From Colias croceus (taxonomy: Eukaryota > Arthropoda > Insecta > Lepidoptera > Pieridae): DNA of 64,000 nt. Under the pieces are notes generated by a model. That model did no database searches and was not told where the DNA came from. It saw nothing but the letters and a program-made list of their open reading frames with translations. The position numbers and the translations under genes are program-made. The DNA lies in assembly GCF_905220415.1 (NCBI RefSeq), contig NC_059537.1, forward strand, positions 2,097,989 through 2,161,988, written 5' to 3'. Numbering within the stretch: the stretch's first letter is position 1; each line of letters opens with the position of its first letter. Positions 33,802 through 44,838 of this stretch are shown one piece after another.

Positions 33802-35446
33802 AACTTCACTCAAATGTCAAACAACAAACATAAACAAATCACTCATAACTGACACAATTATGATTAATAATTTGACATTTTATTAATGGCCAGCTACCTA
33901 AATAAAAATGTTATAATTATTATTGATTAAGTAAAACATGTTTATATTTTATAGAATGATCTAAATAAATTAAGATATGTGTTAAAAATAAGTTAAGTTT
34001 TGCTTCTGATTTATAAAGCATTTGAATTCAATAAAATTAAAAATAAAATATAGACATTCATTCGTATTAATCGACATATTCGACTTTTTTACTCCTGACA
34101 ACACTGACAATCTCTGCTTGCGGTACCGGTAGTCCACAGCGGTAGTCATAGAAATCTAAATAACAATGCCGGTAGTGAACACATTATCTTTTTTTTCAAA
34201 GATTTGTTTTCCCATAGAATCAGAAGTAAATATTTTACCAAGAATTACTAAAAATAACATAATGAATTTTAAATATATTATGATTTCTGTAACAGTTAGG
34301 CCCAGTTTCGCCATTCTCCTTTAGTCATCAATGTAATAAATTCATAATTAAATAGTCAACAGCATTTGGCTGACAGACAGTTATGCAAGGGGAAACTTTT
34401 GTCGATGAACAAGACTTAAAAGTTTCGCGGGAAGTTCATTTGAGTCTTAAGTTATAAATGAAATCAATAATTTAAAAACAACAACAGAGACATTCAACAC
34501 TTACCTGTCACTATACTTTGTTACTAGAAACTAATTTTAAGATAGAAAACTGTAGGTATTTACATGTATTTGATTTTCGCGATTATAAAACACTAGCTGC
34601 GCCCTGCGCATTTACGCCCAAGATTTTACCTACCTGCACTATACTGGAAAACACATTACTTTTTCTCTAATTTTTTTACGCTCACTCCAATTAGGCTACA
34701 ATCCAAATGCACCAAATATCAAAATATGACGTCATCGTTTCCACATGGCTATAAACGCAAAGCTTCCTCACACTCATAAACTCACATTTTAGATGATCCA
34801 TTCGTAGCAACTTAAATCTCACCCAATTAATATCACGAGGGCAATCTAAACTTTGCGCATCTTCCAACTCGAAGAAAAAACGTGCCAAATAAATTAATAT
34901 GGAATTAAGCAAATGAATCTCTCCATCCCTCTGTTTTCGTCGAGAAATCTTAATTAAGACGGTGATGTATACCCGCCTTTGCGTTTTATAGTCATTTGGG
35001 TAATTATCATAAGACTAAGAGAATTCTTACTAATAGTTGGATAATTTTATCAGGGAAATAGATTACGCGGCATGACCTGGATAAGGTTCACTTTAGGTGA
35101 CTTTAGTTTCACTTTTCTAAAAACAGGGAACAATATATTATGTGCTAATAACATACCTGTTCTGACTCGTAACTGAACTGAAAACTTCGTTTACTCTGGT
35201 AAATAAAATTTTTCAGTTAGTGCTGAAAGCAGTAAGTACATGCATTGTTATTAAACAATGCACAAACATTGCAATGCATATTTTTCATATATAATCATAC
35301 AATATATTACCATGAAGTGTACCCAATACCCATTGCTTTAGCTATTAACTAATTTAACTTCGTACTTCATCATACATCAATAATATCTCAATAGTTGTTA
35401 CCTACCGTAAGGTCTACACGTCATATTCAAAGCATTATATAACTAA
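33802..35446. other. No gene; one Helitron-like end remnant
   Basis: 34593-34640 (minus) shows GGGCGCAGCTAG, a possible HEL-A type end. TTAGGCCCAGTTTCGCCA at about 34295 resembles a Harbinger-like terminus, but no partner end was found. Confidence 0.4.
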
Positions 35447-35623
35447 CTAGCTGAGCCCCGCGTTTTCACCCGCGTGGCTCCTCTCCTGTTGGTCTTAGCG
35501 TGATGTTATATAGCCTATAGCTTTCCTAAATGAGCTATCTAGAATTTTCAAATCGGACCAGAAGTTTAGATTAGCGCTTTCATACAAATAAACACACTCT
35601 TCAGCTTTATAATATTTTTTAGA
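35447..35623 (-). mobile_element. HEL-A Helitron-like element
   Basis: Minus strand TCTAAAAAATATTATAAAG to GCGGGGCTCAGCTAG. Shares CTGTTGGTCTTAGCG and the GAGCTATCTA core with the other HEL-A copies. Confidence 0.7.
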
Positions 35624-36485
35624 TTTAACATCTCTATTTTACTATTTATTCACATTTAATCCGTGTTAGAAATCCGAAGAACAGCTAGCGGAAAAGCAGC
35701 CTTTGAAAGCCATTATCTAACAACACGAATGCTTTCATAAGAACTTCTTAGAATCCGTTTGAATCGATGCAGTCACGCTTTTTATGATAAATCGTCCACT
35801 CAATGGATGGACTGTTATGAATTACTTTTTCTCGTTTATATTGCGAAGAAATAAAATGTTAAAATACAATGCAGTTTTTGTAATAAGCTTTTAGTTATGC
35901 ATGTTTATTGTAATCAAATTTTTCGGGGGTGTGTCAATTCACAATAAATCAAATGCGCCACGTAACGAGAAACTAAATTATGTAGCGTCCGACTTTGTTA
36001 AATACTTACTTTAAATACTTCCATCACCATTCACCACCCTGTGACGAATGCTGATGGAAGCCCACGAGTCATGTTTTCTTAACAAAAAAGCAACATGCAA
36101 AATATTATAATTTGATTTAAATTCTACCTAAATGCAAACAAATTACCTATTATTTACCTATTGAAAGGAAATACTCAGGTCCGTCTTGTATAAACACAAT
36201 GAAATAGAGAGACACACATAAAATCACATTGCAATAAATAAAATAGTATACAACGCAAAGTCAATCAAAAACACCCACATAATATCATATGAACAATAAG
36301 GAAAATTCTTTCAGAATTCCCCATACGTTTATAACATAATATTATAGGGTCCGTTCGACCCAAAGGCAAAAACAAGCTATACTAACCCTTCAAACTAGAT
36401 TACAAATTATTTACTCACCTCCTAAATCGATAGAACTTTTTTGTAAACGTTTTATGCAGTTAATTTTAGATTAAGATAAATTATT
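35624..36485. other. No feature recognised
   Basis: AT-rich spacer. 36345-36375 (GGGTCCGTTCGACCC) faintly recalls a common lepidopteran MITE end but is too short. Confidence 0.4.
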
Positions 36486-36526
36486 GTTAGAATTGATGTA
36501 AACGGTGCATTTACATCAATTCTAAC
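36486..36526. repeat. Perfect 17-bp hairpin
   Basis: GTTAGAATTGATGTAAA (36486-36502) and its exact complement (36510-36526) with a 7-nt loop CGGTGCA. Confidence 0.75.
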
Positions 36527-37087
36527 CCCACTTTGTCATATTATTCTTGTGTAAACAGGCGTAGAGCAAAAGATCCTACACATTGATCTAATACTGAACA
36601 ACACTGAATACTAGTTTTCGTTTACACTAAAAGATCACGAAAGAATGCTCTTGCTCTAGCCCTAGAGCTCTATGTTCATTTGGTAAATAATTATGATAAG
36701 TAGACCAATCATTGCGTCAATCATTACCAAATTAAAAATTTTATAACAGTATTTTACTATTTTAAAATAATATTTTCCTTCAAAGGTAAAAGGTACCCTT
36801 TAATTCTATAGAATTTCTTTGTATTGGAACGATTACGTTTAACGCAGTCAAAACAATTTATAATTAAGTTTCAATTAGTTAAAGACCGTAATCTGTTTGT
36901 GACAGTTCTTAACTGACAAGTTGAGACATAAATCTAAAGATAGCCATACAAAAGCAATAAGCAATATTCGGTTGTAATTATATAATCGACTATTAAGTAT
37001 CTAGTCATTTACATACGTAAGTAGAAACGTGTTATTTTGACATGCAATAGTATCATAATATTATCCTCAAAACATTAAGTGCTTTTA
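36527..37087. other. No feature recognised
   Basis: AT-rich spacer up to the LINE tail. Confidence 0.5.
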
Positions 37088-37505
37088 TTTCATTTCATTT
37101 ATTCATTTATTGAGACATTCATTGTACTAACAGTTAAAAAACCAAAGCATACATTGAATGATTATATACATAGTTATAAATTATAATACGTTAACAAAAA
37201 TTAAAATCAAAACGAACACACTATGAACGGCTAAATACATCCAAGCACCTGCTAAAGAGGTGCAGGACAGAACTTGCACCGCCAGCAAAAATATCAATTG
37301 TGGCATCAGAGGCCAGCACACGATTCAGCAAATGAAGGGCCGAATGTGTCGGAGCGGTGCCGGCCGCCTGCGTCCGCACACAGGCCTCCGCGAACAGCGG
37401 CCGGCGGCGCAGCGACACGCCGGGAGGCGGCGCCCACAACCCGCACATACCCAAAGCGACAGGATTGTCGACGCGATTATTTAATAAAAAGTAATAGTGA
37501 ATTAA
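37088..37505 (-). pseudogene. LINE 3' part: C-terminal coding remnant and tail
   Basis: Continues the LINE fragment at 39567-39905 on the other side of Harbinger relic 2. The GC-rich minus-strand frame 37454-37221 reads RRRPLFAEACVRTQ and LNRVLASDATIDIFAG, matching the R-R-x-x-L...N...D-I-F pattern at the C-terminus of jockey/CR1-type LINE proteins. A one-base frameshift separates it from the upstream frame. Downstream comes AT-rich 3' sequence with AATAAATGAATAAATG, the tail, at about 37100. GC content is far above that of the surroundings. Confidence 0.65.
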
Positions 37506-37820
37506 TGCCCGGTTCCTATATTTGAAAAACGATCCGTTTTAGTTACGAATAGTAGTATAATTAACCAAGCGTAAGCGAAAATCGTTCCTATAAAAAACGT
37601 CTCGTCAAGCAACTTACCGACGGCTTCCTACTGACGGATGGGAGGGTTACTATTAACGAACGGTAAGCATATTGTATGGAGAAGACAGTTTATCGCGTTC
37701 CTATAAATATTTTTAATGTCATTATGCTGTCAAAGTTACTATTCGTATAGCATTTTGTTTACCCGTCGATTTCGGGCGGTTAAATTCTTACTATTTCATT
37801 GTTTCCGCTTCAATATCGAA

Positions 37821-38240
37821 ATGTGGAGTTCAGATAGTGATAGAGAAGTGTTTAATATTATATCGAATTTCGGAAGAAGATAGTGGGCGTGAAAGAGTAT
37901 ATATTATAGAGAAGGAGTGGATTTTTTTGCGACCCTGGATTCTCACGAATTTCAATTGAGATTTCGACTTGATAAAGAATCTGTTGAACAATTATTACTT
38001 CTTGAAATTTATCCAGACGTACGAATAAAAGGAGCCAGGTTAGTTTAATGGAGGCATTAATATTATACCAAACACGTCTAACCTTATTACATACCTAATT
38101 TATGTTGTCATTTCAGGAATCATGGGGTATCTCCATAACATCAATTACTGTTGACGCTGACCGCTGAGGTTCTATGCTTTAGGCACAATATCGATATCAG
38201 TGGCAGACCTATTTCCCTTGGTCACGGCATCACGCGTGAA
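37821..38240 (+). pseudogene. Decayed Harbinger transposase with an intron
   Basis: Starts near ATG 37821 (MWSSDSDREVF), has stops, then RFRLDKESVEQLLLLEIYP, a match to the helix ahead of the DDE core in HARBI1-type transposases. A donor CAG/GTTAGT at 38039 and acceptor TTTCAG at 38116 define a 78-bp intron. After it, pieces in two frames give NHGVSP, QLLLTL and LRFYALGTISISVADL. That last motif (LRFxAxG) is diagnostic of the family. Stops and frameshifts rule out activity, and the catalytic residues further downstream are missing where a HEL-D fragment begins. Confidence 0.7.
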
Positions 38241-38357
38241 CGGGTGGACCGATTTCGATAATTATTTTTTTTATAATGTTCCTTGAAGTACGAGGATGGT
38301 TATTATGGAAAGAAAACATAAACATGTACCAAGGGCGAAGCCGGGGCGGACCACTAG
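38235..38357 (+). mobile_element. HEL-D fragment inside Harbinger relic 2
   Basis: 5'-truncated; runs from GTGAACGGGTGGACCG through CCTTGAAGTACGAGGATGG to GCGGACCACTAG before T. The same ACGGRTGGACCG variant occurs in the copy at 57500. Confidence 0.65.
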
Positions 38358-38996
38358 TATATATATGTGTCTATGTTTGCAATGTAGAAATCAATTTTTT
38401 AAACATTGTATTGTAAATAATAAAAAATAAATAAAAGTACATAATAAAATGGAATAAAAGTTTTATTTCTTTATAACTATGTTTAATTTTACATAGTAAT
38501 ATGTAACTACATAATATATGCCAAAGAACTGTCCTGTGATTATTACGCGACAACCCTCCATCGATTATCATCTTCTATATTATATTCCTTAACGCTGTAA
38601 TAGGCTCTCTGAACTAAATACATTTTTTACATAAGATTTACATTTAGCACTAACAAATTCTTTTTCTACCGTGTGTCTAGATAATATATTGCTTAATAAT
38701 ATACAAAAATTAATTAGTTATTGTGTGTTCAGTATTTCAAGGGCGAAGCCGGGGCGGACCACTAGTATATTTATATGTATGTCTATGTTTGCAATGTAGA
38801 AATCAATTTTTTAAACATTGTATTGTAAATAATAAAAAATAAATAAAAGTACATAATAAAATGGAATAAAAGTTTTATTTCTTTATTACAGTTTAATTTT
38901 ACATAGTAATATGTAACTACATAATATATGCCAAAGAACTGTCCTGTGATTCTTACACGACAACCCTCCATCGATTATCATCTTCTATATTATATT
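38331..38996 (+). repeat. Tandem duplication starting at a Helitron 3' end
   Basis: The segment beginning AAGGGCGAAGCCGGGGCGG at 38331 and running to about 38590 recurs from about 38734 to 38996 with few differences. Unit spacing is about 403 bp. The second copy holds only the last 25 bases of HEL-D plus its flank. Confidence 0.8.
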
Positions 38997-39566
38997 ATAT
39001 AAGTAAGCGGCAGACGATTTTAAAGAAGAAATATAAAGGCGTACTTACCGGCGTAATATCCATTTTTAATAAATATATAAACAGTGGTCGTTGTATTGTT
39101 ATTCTTTAATTATAAAACTTGACAATGAATCAACAATGAATGACAATAATTTGACAACTGACAAGCAATGCACGCGTGCGCGAGAAAAACGTTCCGTTTT
39201 TGCTTTCTGTGTAACGCATTAGGTTGTTTAGAAGGAAAATTATCACGCAGATGTCTACAAATATATAGTTCTGTAGCATTAGTTCTTTATTAATAAGAAA
39301 CTTTATTCTTAAAGTTTATAATTCGGCTGTATATTTAACTTATTTTGTCCTGAATTTTGTGTTATTTTAATTTCAATTTGGCTTATAACGAAACGCACAT
39401 CTGTGAGTGAAGAGGGCTCGGTATTTTTATGACCAACGGATGTCCGTCGATAGCACGTCAAGAAATAAAATTGTGGAACGGTAATAACGACTCGTAGTTA
39501 GTTCTAGAAAAACGGATAGTAGCTTTGATACTATGACGATCCGTTGAATATAGGAACCGGGCATAA

Positions 39567-39905
39567 GAGAGCAAGTTTTCGTCTCAATTCAAGTGTATTT
39601 AAGCCAACCATGCCTATAACGAAAATAGATGGATACATGTAAGGATAATATCCGTAAAGTTTTAAATACAAATAACGAGCAAATTTTCTTTGAACCCTCT
39701 CGAGCAGTAGTGTGTATTTTTTTTCGTGAGGGCTCCATATTATTGCGTTGTATTCCAATATACTGCGTACGTAGGCCGAGTACAATACGACGACAGTGTT
39801 TCTATCCGTAAACCTCGCCGATTGCCGTATGATAAAGCCGAGGGATTTGTAAGCTTTTTGACACAGAGCCTTTTTTTTTGCTTTAAAACTGAGAAGAAAC
39901 AAAAA
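39567..39905 (-). pseudogene. Jockey/CR1-type LINE reverse transcriptase fragment
   Basis: The minus-strand frame includes KSLGFIIRQSARF, LYSAYVRSILEYNAIIWSP and LERVQRKFARYL, the thumb region after the catalytic YxDD box in jockey/CR1-superfamily reverse transcriptases (F.d....LY...VRs.LEY...W.P....e.vQ..F.r). The YxDD box itself would lie upstream and is missing, so the copy is 5'-truncated at about 39905, as is common for LINEs. The frame then breaks at the Harbinger insertion; the last residues of the open run come from that element. The 3' remainder is 37088-37505. Confidence 0.8.
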
Positions 39906-40432
39906 GTTAAATAAATTATATTTCTTAATGTATGTACTGCGGAGCTTCCCTTATTTGAGCTCTTACTTACTTCTACTTATACTTCTAGTATATAATAAAA
40001 GAGACAACTAAAATATATTTAGTCTTCTTCTGATACATGAATATTATTGCATACTTAGATAAATATTTTGACAGATTTCAACAAAGAATTTCCTTCCTTC
40101 ATTATACCTTAAATTTAAAGTTTCATTTTACTACATAGTACCTATGTCAATAAATTCCATACACGCGATTCAATTTCGTTATTCGACGTTAAACTTTCGT
40201 AATAAACTTTAAAATACTTTAATAAACTTCAAAATCGTTCGCAAACTTAATAATCTTTCCGTAAGTAATAAAACGAAGTGGCTTTGTTAGTTTTTTTCTT
40301 AATTTATCCGGTATATGAAACGAGTTGTTAAAATTTTATTGTTTTGCTCATGTTTTACGGCGACGTAGAGTATTAGTGTGCTTGGAACAGGACTTAAAAA
40401 CAATAAGTGTGAAATATTGGAGAACCCGGGCA
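39906..40432. other. No feature recognised
   Basis: AT-rich spacer. Confidence 0.5.
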
Positions 40433-40509
40433 AAGGATCGAGAGATCTTGAAGAAAATACTGGACCAGGCCCTCCCGCGGCTGTAGAGCCTCAGATGATG
40501 ATGATGAAA
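40433..40509 (+). repeat. Possible LINE 3' end with (GAT)n tail
   Basis: GCAAAGGATCGAGAGATC, then CCTCCCGCGGCTGTAGAGCC and CAGATGATGATGATGA. The GC-rich segment ending in GATGAT recalls RTE-like LINE 3' ends in Lepidoptera. Short and uncertain. Confidence 0.35.
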
Positions 40510-40592
40510 GTATTAGTGTTCATTAGGAACACTAAAACTCTATATGTCACTATGATAGCAAAATAAGAGTACTAAACTTAGTTAAATTAGGT

Positions 40593-40773
40593 ACTAGCTG
40601 ATGTCTGCGGTTAGGCTGGTGTTGTTATAGAAAAACCCATGGGAATTTCATGTTTCACCACGATAAGACAGCAGCAACACATCCTCTTCCCAGTGGATGC
40701 TTATGGGCGGCGCGTTTCGCTTAACATCAGGCGACGCGTCTGCTCGTTTGCTTTCCTATTGCATAAAAAAAAA
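40593..40773 (+). repeat. LINE 3' tail
   Basis: GGGCGGCGCGTTTCGCTTA, ACATCAGGCGACGCGTCTGC and TCGTTTGC followed by CATAAAAAAAAA. I recognise this as a common lepidopteran LINE 3' end. CTAG at 40593-40600 next to GCTGATGTCTGCGG may be a separate Helitron remnant. Confidence 0.5.
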
Positions 40774-40828
40774 GAAGAGGCCTTCAGGCTCAATCTTACA
40801 ATTAAATTAAATAAAATTAATACAGTGG

Positions 40829-40965
40829 TCCTACTAATATTATAAATGCGAAAGTTTGTGAGGATGTGTATGTGTGTGTTTGTTACTCTTTCACGCAAAT
40901 ACTGCTGAACCGATTACAATGAAATTTAGCGCACATATAGATAGTAAAACACATAGGATAAATTT
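40829..40965 (+). mobile_element. HEL-B 5' half
   Basis: TCCTACTAATATTATAAATG through CGATTACAATGAAATTTAG, then broken off before the 3' half. Confidence 0.65.
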
Positions 40966-40985
40966 TAAATCTGCTTTATATTAAA

Positions 40986-41181
40986 CTAGCTTTCCGCCCG
41001 CGGCTTCGCATGCTTTTTCAAAGATAAATCCGCATAGTTCCCCTTCATGTGGGATTTCCGGGATAAAAAGTAGTCTTATTCTGGATCTTCAGCTATCTAC
41101 AAACCAAATCAAATATGGGTTCAGTAGTATTTCCGTGAAAGAGTAACAAACATCCATCCATCCTAACAAACTTTAGTGGGA
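40986..41181 (-). mobile_element. HEL-B element, internally shortened
   Basis: Minus strand ends CGGGCGGAAAGCTAG (40989-40986 side); the 5' end is shortened to TCCCACTAAAG. Together with the neighbouring half copy it forms an inverted HEL-B pair about 20 bp apart. Confidence 0.65.
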
Positions 41182-41457
41182 TATTTTTATTTATTTTGCA
41201 TAAATTCTAAAACCAATCTACAACGAAGACACCGCTACAAAAAAAAAGACCCGAAAGATATAATACATCTTTTTTTGAAGTGAATTAAAAAATAAGCGCT
41301 TTAGCAGAATATAATACGGTTAAACGATATTGAAACTTATGAAGTGCTTGCAATGTTTTATACAGATAAAGTTTCTGAACGCATCGATCAAAGATACTGT
41401 TCAAAGTTTTACGTTATACAAATATAGCGATATTAATTCCTGAATCAAGTAACAAAA
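41182..41457. other. No feature recognised
   Basis: AT-rich spacer. Confidence 0.5.
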
Positions 41458-41622
41458 GTGTGTCTTTTGGAACTTCTTTAGGCTCGTTGAGGATAAAATT
41501 ACAAGGTCGCATCATGGCAATACCATCACGTCATGGAGTAAGACGACGATTTTGGTATCTTTGAATCTTGCCAAAGAAGTTTCACTTCTGACACTTGTGC
41601 TTGGCACACACGCTCGGGGTTT
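41458..41622 (-). mobile_element. SINE-S body without head
   Basis: GGAACTTCTTTAGGC near the left, GCATCATGGCAATACCATC in the middle, CCAAAGAAGTTTCACTTC and GCTTGGCACACACGCTC at the right. It keeps both inverted ends of the body and the GTGTGCC linker. Confidence 0.6.
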
Positions 41623-42861
41623 AAAAAAGATTCAAATTATAACTGACTTCAAGCTATTAGAGCTTGTAGAAGTTTTAACTGATACCGATGTTTGTATCTT
41701 ATAGAAGTAATAAGAGGTGGCATAAAGTTATGTTTTAACCACAGTAGGAATAAACATTTTTTTATTTTTCGCGAAGAGGCAGCATTAAGAATAGAAAAGT
41801 ACTTTCGCTATGTTGCAAAAGCTTTCCTATAAAACATAATCCAAAGAACATTGTAAACCCAAAATACAAATAAAATACATTATGTTACAATACGTCACAC
41901 AACTCTAAACACGATTCATCTTAAAAAAATCTTATCCCCAGCTATAAATTTAAACCTATCATTTCCTTAAATCCATATCTTTGAAATTTTACACCAACTG
42001 TTCAAAGTTGGAAGCAAATTCGCGATATTAAACCGACCTTCCTCGAGACGAAATATTATATCCGAGCTTTCAGCCGTTCACTTTTAAGAGAACCAATGAT
42101 TTATTGCGAAAGCAATAACGTGAATAGATATTTTTCGTACAATTTATTTCTTAAGTTTTAAGAGTTAACGTTTTAATAGCGCAAGTTATGGTTTGGGTTT
42201 AACTTTGTATATAATGTAAATAACGGGATTAGAATAATTTGTTAACGTTTAAGTATTAGTGGATGTGATTGGTGAAGATTAATAAAAAAAAAATTGGTTG
42301 TTTGTAAAGTAGGTTAACGATCGAGATGTTTACGTGATAACATAATGCAGTGGCAGCGCTCGAGATGAGACGGGAGATCGGTCCGTCTCTCTCTCGTTAT
42401 ACCTGCGATCGCGCTCGTGAGGTTTTGGTGTGACACAAGTTTCTGAACATGTCACCCGAATAAAACGATTTTAAAGACGTTATCACGTCAAAAAAATTGA
42501 AGAAAGTATCAGTCTGCTAAGACACCCTTAAAATTTGTATTAGTAAAATAGTAGTGAAATGGATTGGCTCTATATAGAGAGCCAAGTCACAATAAGTCAA
42601 ATAGATGAAAGTTCTAACTTCTAATGCTTTTATAAATCCGATAACCGCTCACTGCTACTTTTTTAATTATTATTTTAACGCAACAGCATAACAACTTTTT
42701 ATAATTATCAACTTGAACATAAAGTAATTAAAATCAACTGAAACGCATTAAAACAAACTTTTGTATCTACTTTTTAAAAGTAGAAATGAGAATATAAGAT
42801 TAACAAATGTTTATTTTATAATAAACATTTAAAATCTTTACAAGACTTATTTCAGTGAGTC
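41623..42861. other. No feature recognised; a GC-richer patch at 42345-42430
   Basis: 42345-42430 (GCAGTGGCAGCGCTCGAG, TCCGTCTCTCTCTCG) is less AT-rich than its surroundings, but I cannot tie it to a promoter or element. Confidence 0.4.
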
Positions 42862-43088
42862 AATTGGTACTTATTTAAATACTTCACCATTGTTGGAAAC
42901 GACATGAAACTGCCTCTGTTTTTCACTAAACACAAACTTATCTGTTTCTCTTAACGTCTGGGAATGATAGCTAGTATCAATTTTAGTTGCTAAGTCCATA
43001 GACATTATTGTCTGAACGATTAAACTTCCATAGAAGTTAGAACTATGAAACTTCTTATGGGCCGAGTTATAATCACTAAGTACCAATT
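42862..43088 (-). other. 227-bp open segment bounded by 12-bp inverted repeats
   Basis: AATTGGTACTTA (42862-42873) and TAAGTACCAATT (43077-43088) are exact inverted repeats. Between them the minus strand is open for about 70 codons (43086-42871), including HSSNFYGSLIVQTIMSMDLA and TDKFVFSEKQRQFHVV, a residue mix less AT-biased than other runs here. There is no ATG at the head of the run and no family I recognise. It could be a MITE that captured coding sequence, an exon, or coincidence. Confidence 0.35.
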
Positions 43089-44054
43089 AGATATTATTCT
43101 GAAAGCTCTCTTATTTCAATGACTTACACTTGTAATTTGTATGAAACTTTATACATATTTTATAGGAAAATAATACTGGCCTCCGCTCTTCCACTCATCG
43201 TACGAAACACTATTTGATGCTGACCTTCTGTGGTGGTGTGGTACCTTCCCCGATGCAAGCTGGCCTAATTCGTTCCGAAGTATCTATACTTAATATACAT
43301 TGAATCTCATAATGAAGAAATGGAGTAATTTACCGATGCCAAAAATATTATTTTTAGAATTTTCGTCTCTTTGTCCTAAACTCAATACTTACTGCATGGA
43401 TTTAGTTCAAATTTTGCATGAATTACTAATAGGTCACGTCAACATATAAGCTACTTATTTATAATCACGCTAATACCAATAGGAGCGGAGCAATACGGGT
43501 AAATTACTCGATACTAAAAAGTGAGAACAACCTATCTTGTCTAATATCGTCTCATTAAGAATGTGCAAGGAACACATTTTTTACAGACTGTGTTATTATG
43601 TTTATTTATGTTACTTTATTAACATAAAAGCATCGGAAACTATCAATCAGACCCAGATTTAACATGTACTTGTGATCGACGTTCACGCGAGAATCGTATA
43701 ATCTTTTGGTAATTTATAATACACGATATTCATATTAAATTTAAATTAATTTATCATAATATATACGATATTTCTTAAGTAGTTTTGTATTGGTAATGAA
43801 TTTCTATAATTTTCTCTTAATTCTAAATTGGTACTCGTTTCTTATAATTTTCATATTTTGTATTTTATTCCTACCCACGATAATGGATTCGTAATACATT
43901 ATTAATTAACTATTTGATTAATTCATTATGCACTGAAATGCTCTGTTAGTTTAATATTGCTTTTTCTCTGCATATGAATTATGTAACAGAGGAACTTTAT
44001 ATTCTTCCATTTTATGCATTCAACTTGGTTTTTATAGGTAGACTGTTATTTTTT
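43089..44054. other. No gene; small HEL-A remnant
   Basis: 43440-43505 keeps ATCACGCTAATACCAATAG and GAGCGGAGCAATACGGG of HEL-A. Otherwise nothing. Confidence 0.4.
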
Positions 44055-44260
44055 GAAGTGAAAACTTCTTTAGCGGCGTTGGCTATAAAATCTTAAACTC
44101 GCGTCAGGACACGTGGCCTGATCGAAAAAGCGTAAGGCGGATTTTTTTTTAGCCCTTATATTCCATGCGTAAGACGGATACCATTCCAAAATATCAAACA
44201 TGCTGAACGTTAATAATCAAGTTTTTACTTCTGCCGGCACTCCCGGAGTGCAACCCGTCT
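44055..44260 (-). mobile_element. SINE-M copy 2
   Basis: Same ends as 1464-1667 (GAAGTGAAAACTTC, ACCCGTC against a T run), with only a handful of differences over about 205 bp, suggesting recent activity of the family. Confidence 0.65.
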
Positions 44261-44357
44261 TTTTTTTTCTTTTATTAATTTATCCGTTGCTTCTCCACTC
44301 AATTGCTTTGACTATAAATAATAGCTAGTTTACTATTAAACAAAACAATTTATTTAT

Positions 44358-44383
44358 TCACACACACACACACACACACACAT
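44358..44383 (+). repeat. (CA)n microsatellite
   Basis: Twelve to thirteen CA dinucleotides in a row. Confidence 0.95.
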
Positions 44384-44536
44384 TTAAAAAATCACCTGTT
44401 ATCGTGAAAAGCAATAAACATTAGCATCTTGTACATCTTATTTATTATAGGAATCTTCTACACACATGAAAAATCGTATTTAAAGAAAATCATAATTAAA
44501 AACTAGTCGTGTCGTTGTCGTGTCGTAGTCGTATCG

Positions 44537-44570
44537 TATAAAAAGTGAACGATAAGGCGGTTCCATCAAT
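44537..44570 (+). promoter_or_regulatory. Candidate TATA/initiator core promoter
   Basis: TATAAAAAG begins at 44537. An initiator-like TCAATC places +1 at A 44568, 31 bases downstream of the TATA start, the expected spacing. No functional evidence. Confidence 0.3.
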
Positions 44571-44838
44571 CAGAGCGCAGGCCGCAGACTTCAGGATGGG
44601 GATGTCACGTGTTTTTGTAAGCTCTTGCTGGCTCTATCATTGGTAATTGCCTGTTATAATTTGTGCAGGAACAATAGGTACATATAAAATATTGTTTTTT
44701 AAACGATTAACTATTTTTTTTAGATACAAGGGATAAATACAAAGGCAAAATTAAGATTCACTATAGAAAATGTAATGCTAAAAGTTAATGAAAAAGAAAC
44801 TTTGAAATTGATACCTTTATTTACAAACTTAATAGAGT
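44568..44838 (+). CDS. Speculative two-exon small protein
   Basis: Downstream of the TATA-like box, ATG 44596 opens MGMSRVF and meets a donor TTT/GTAAGC at 44617. A tract CTATTTTTTTTAG ends at 44723. Joining there keeps the frame open through IQGINTKAKLRF and on to TAG at 44836-44838, about 45 residues in total. Short first exons like this occur in insect cuticle and secreted-protein genes, but the second part has no recognisable motif and its length is within chance for AT-rich DNA. Confidence 0.15.

Larger units (their letters stand above)
37506..39563 (+). mobile_element. PIF/Harbinger relic 2, inserted in a LINE
   Basis: 2058 bp. TAA at 37503-37505 and 39564-39566. Ends TGCCCGGTTCCTATATT and its inverted copy at 39547-39563. 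Contains a decayed transposase (37821-38240), a HEL-D fragment and an internal tandem duplication, so its original length was smaller. Confidence 0.8.

Noticed and set aside
33487..33813. 108-codon minus-strand open frame
   Set aside because: Antisense to the Harbinger transposase remnant and spans the element end, so a shadow.
34290..34320. TTAGGCCCAGTTTCGCCA as a Harbinger-like MITE end
   Set aside because: No inverted partner end found within a plausible distance.
36345..36420. GGGTCCGTTCGACCC as a MITE terminus
   Set aside because: Too short and degraded, and no second end.
38371..38971. Two similar minus-strand frames
   Set aside because: They are the two copies of the tandem duplication, AT-rich and without family signal.
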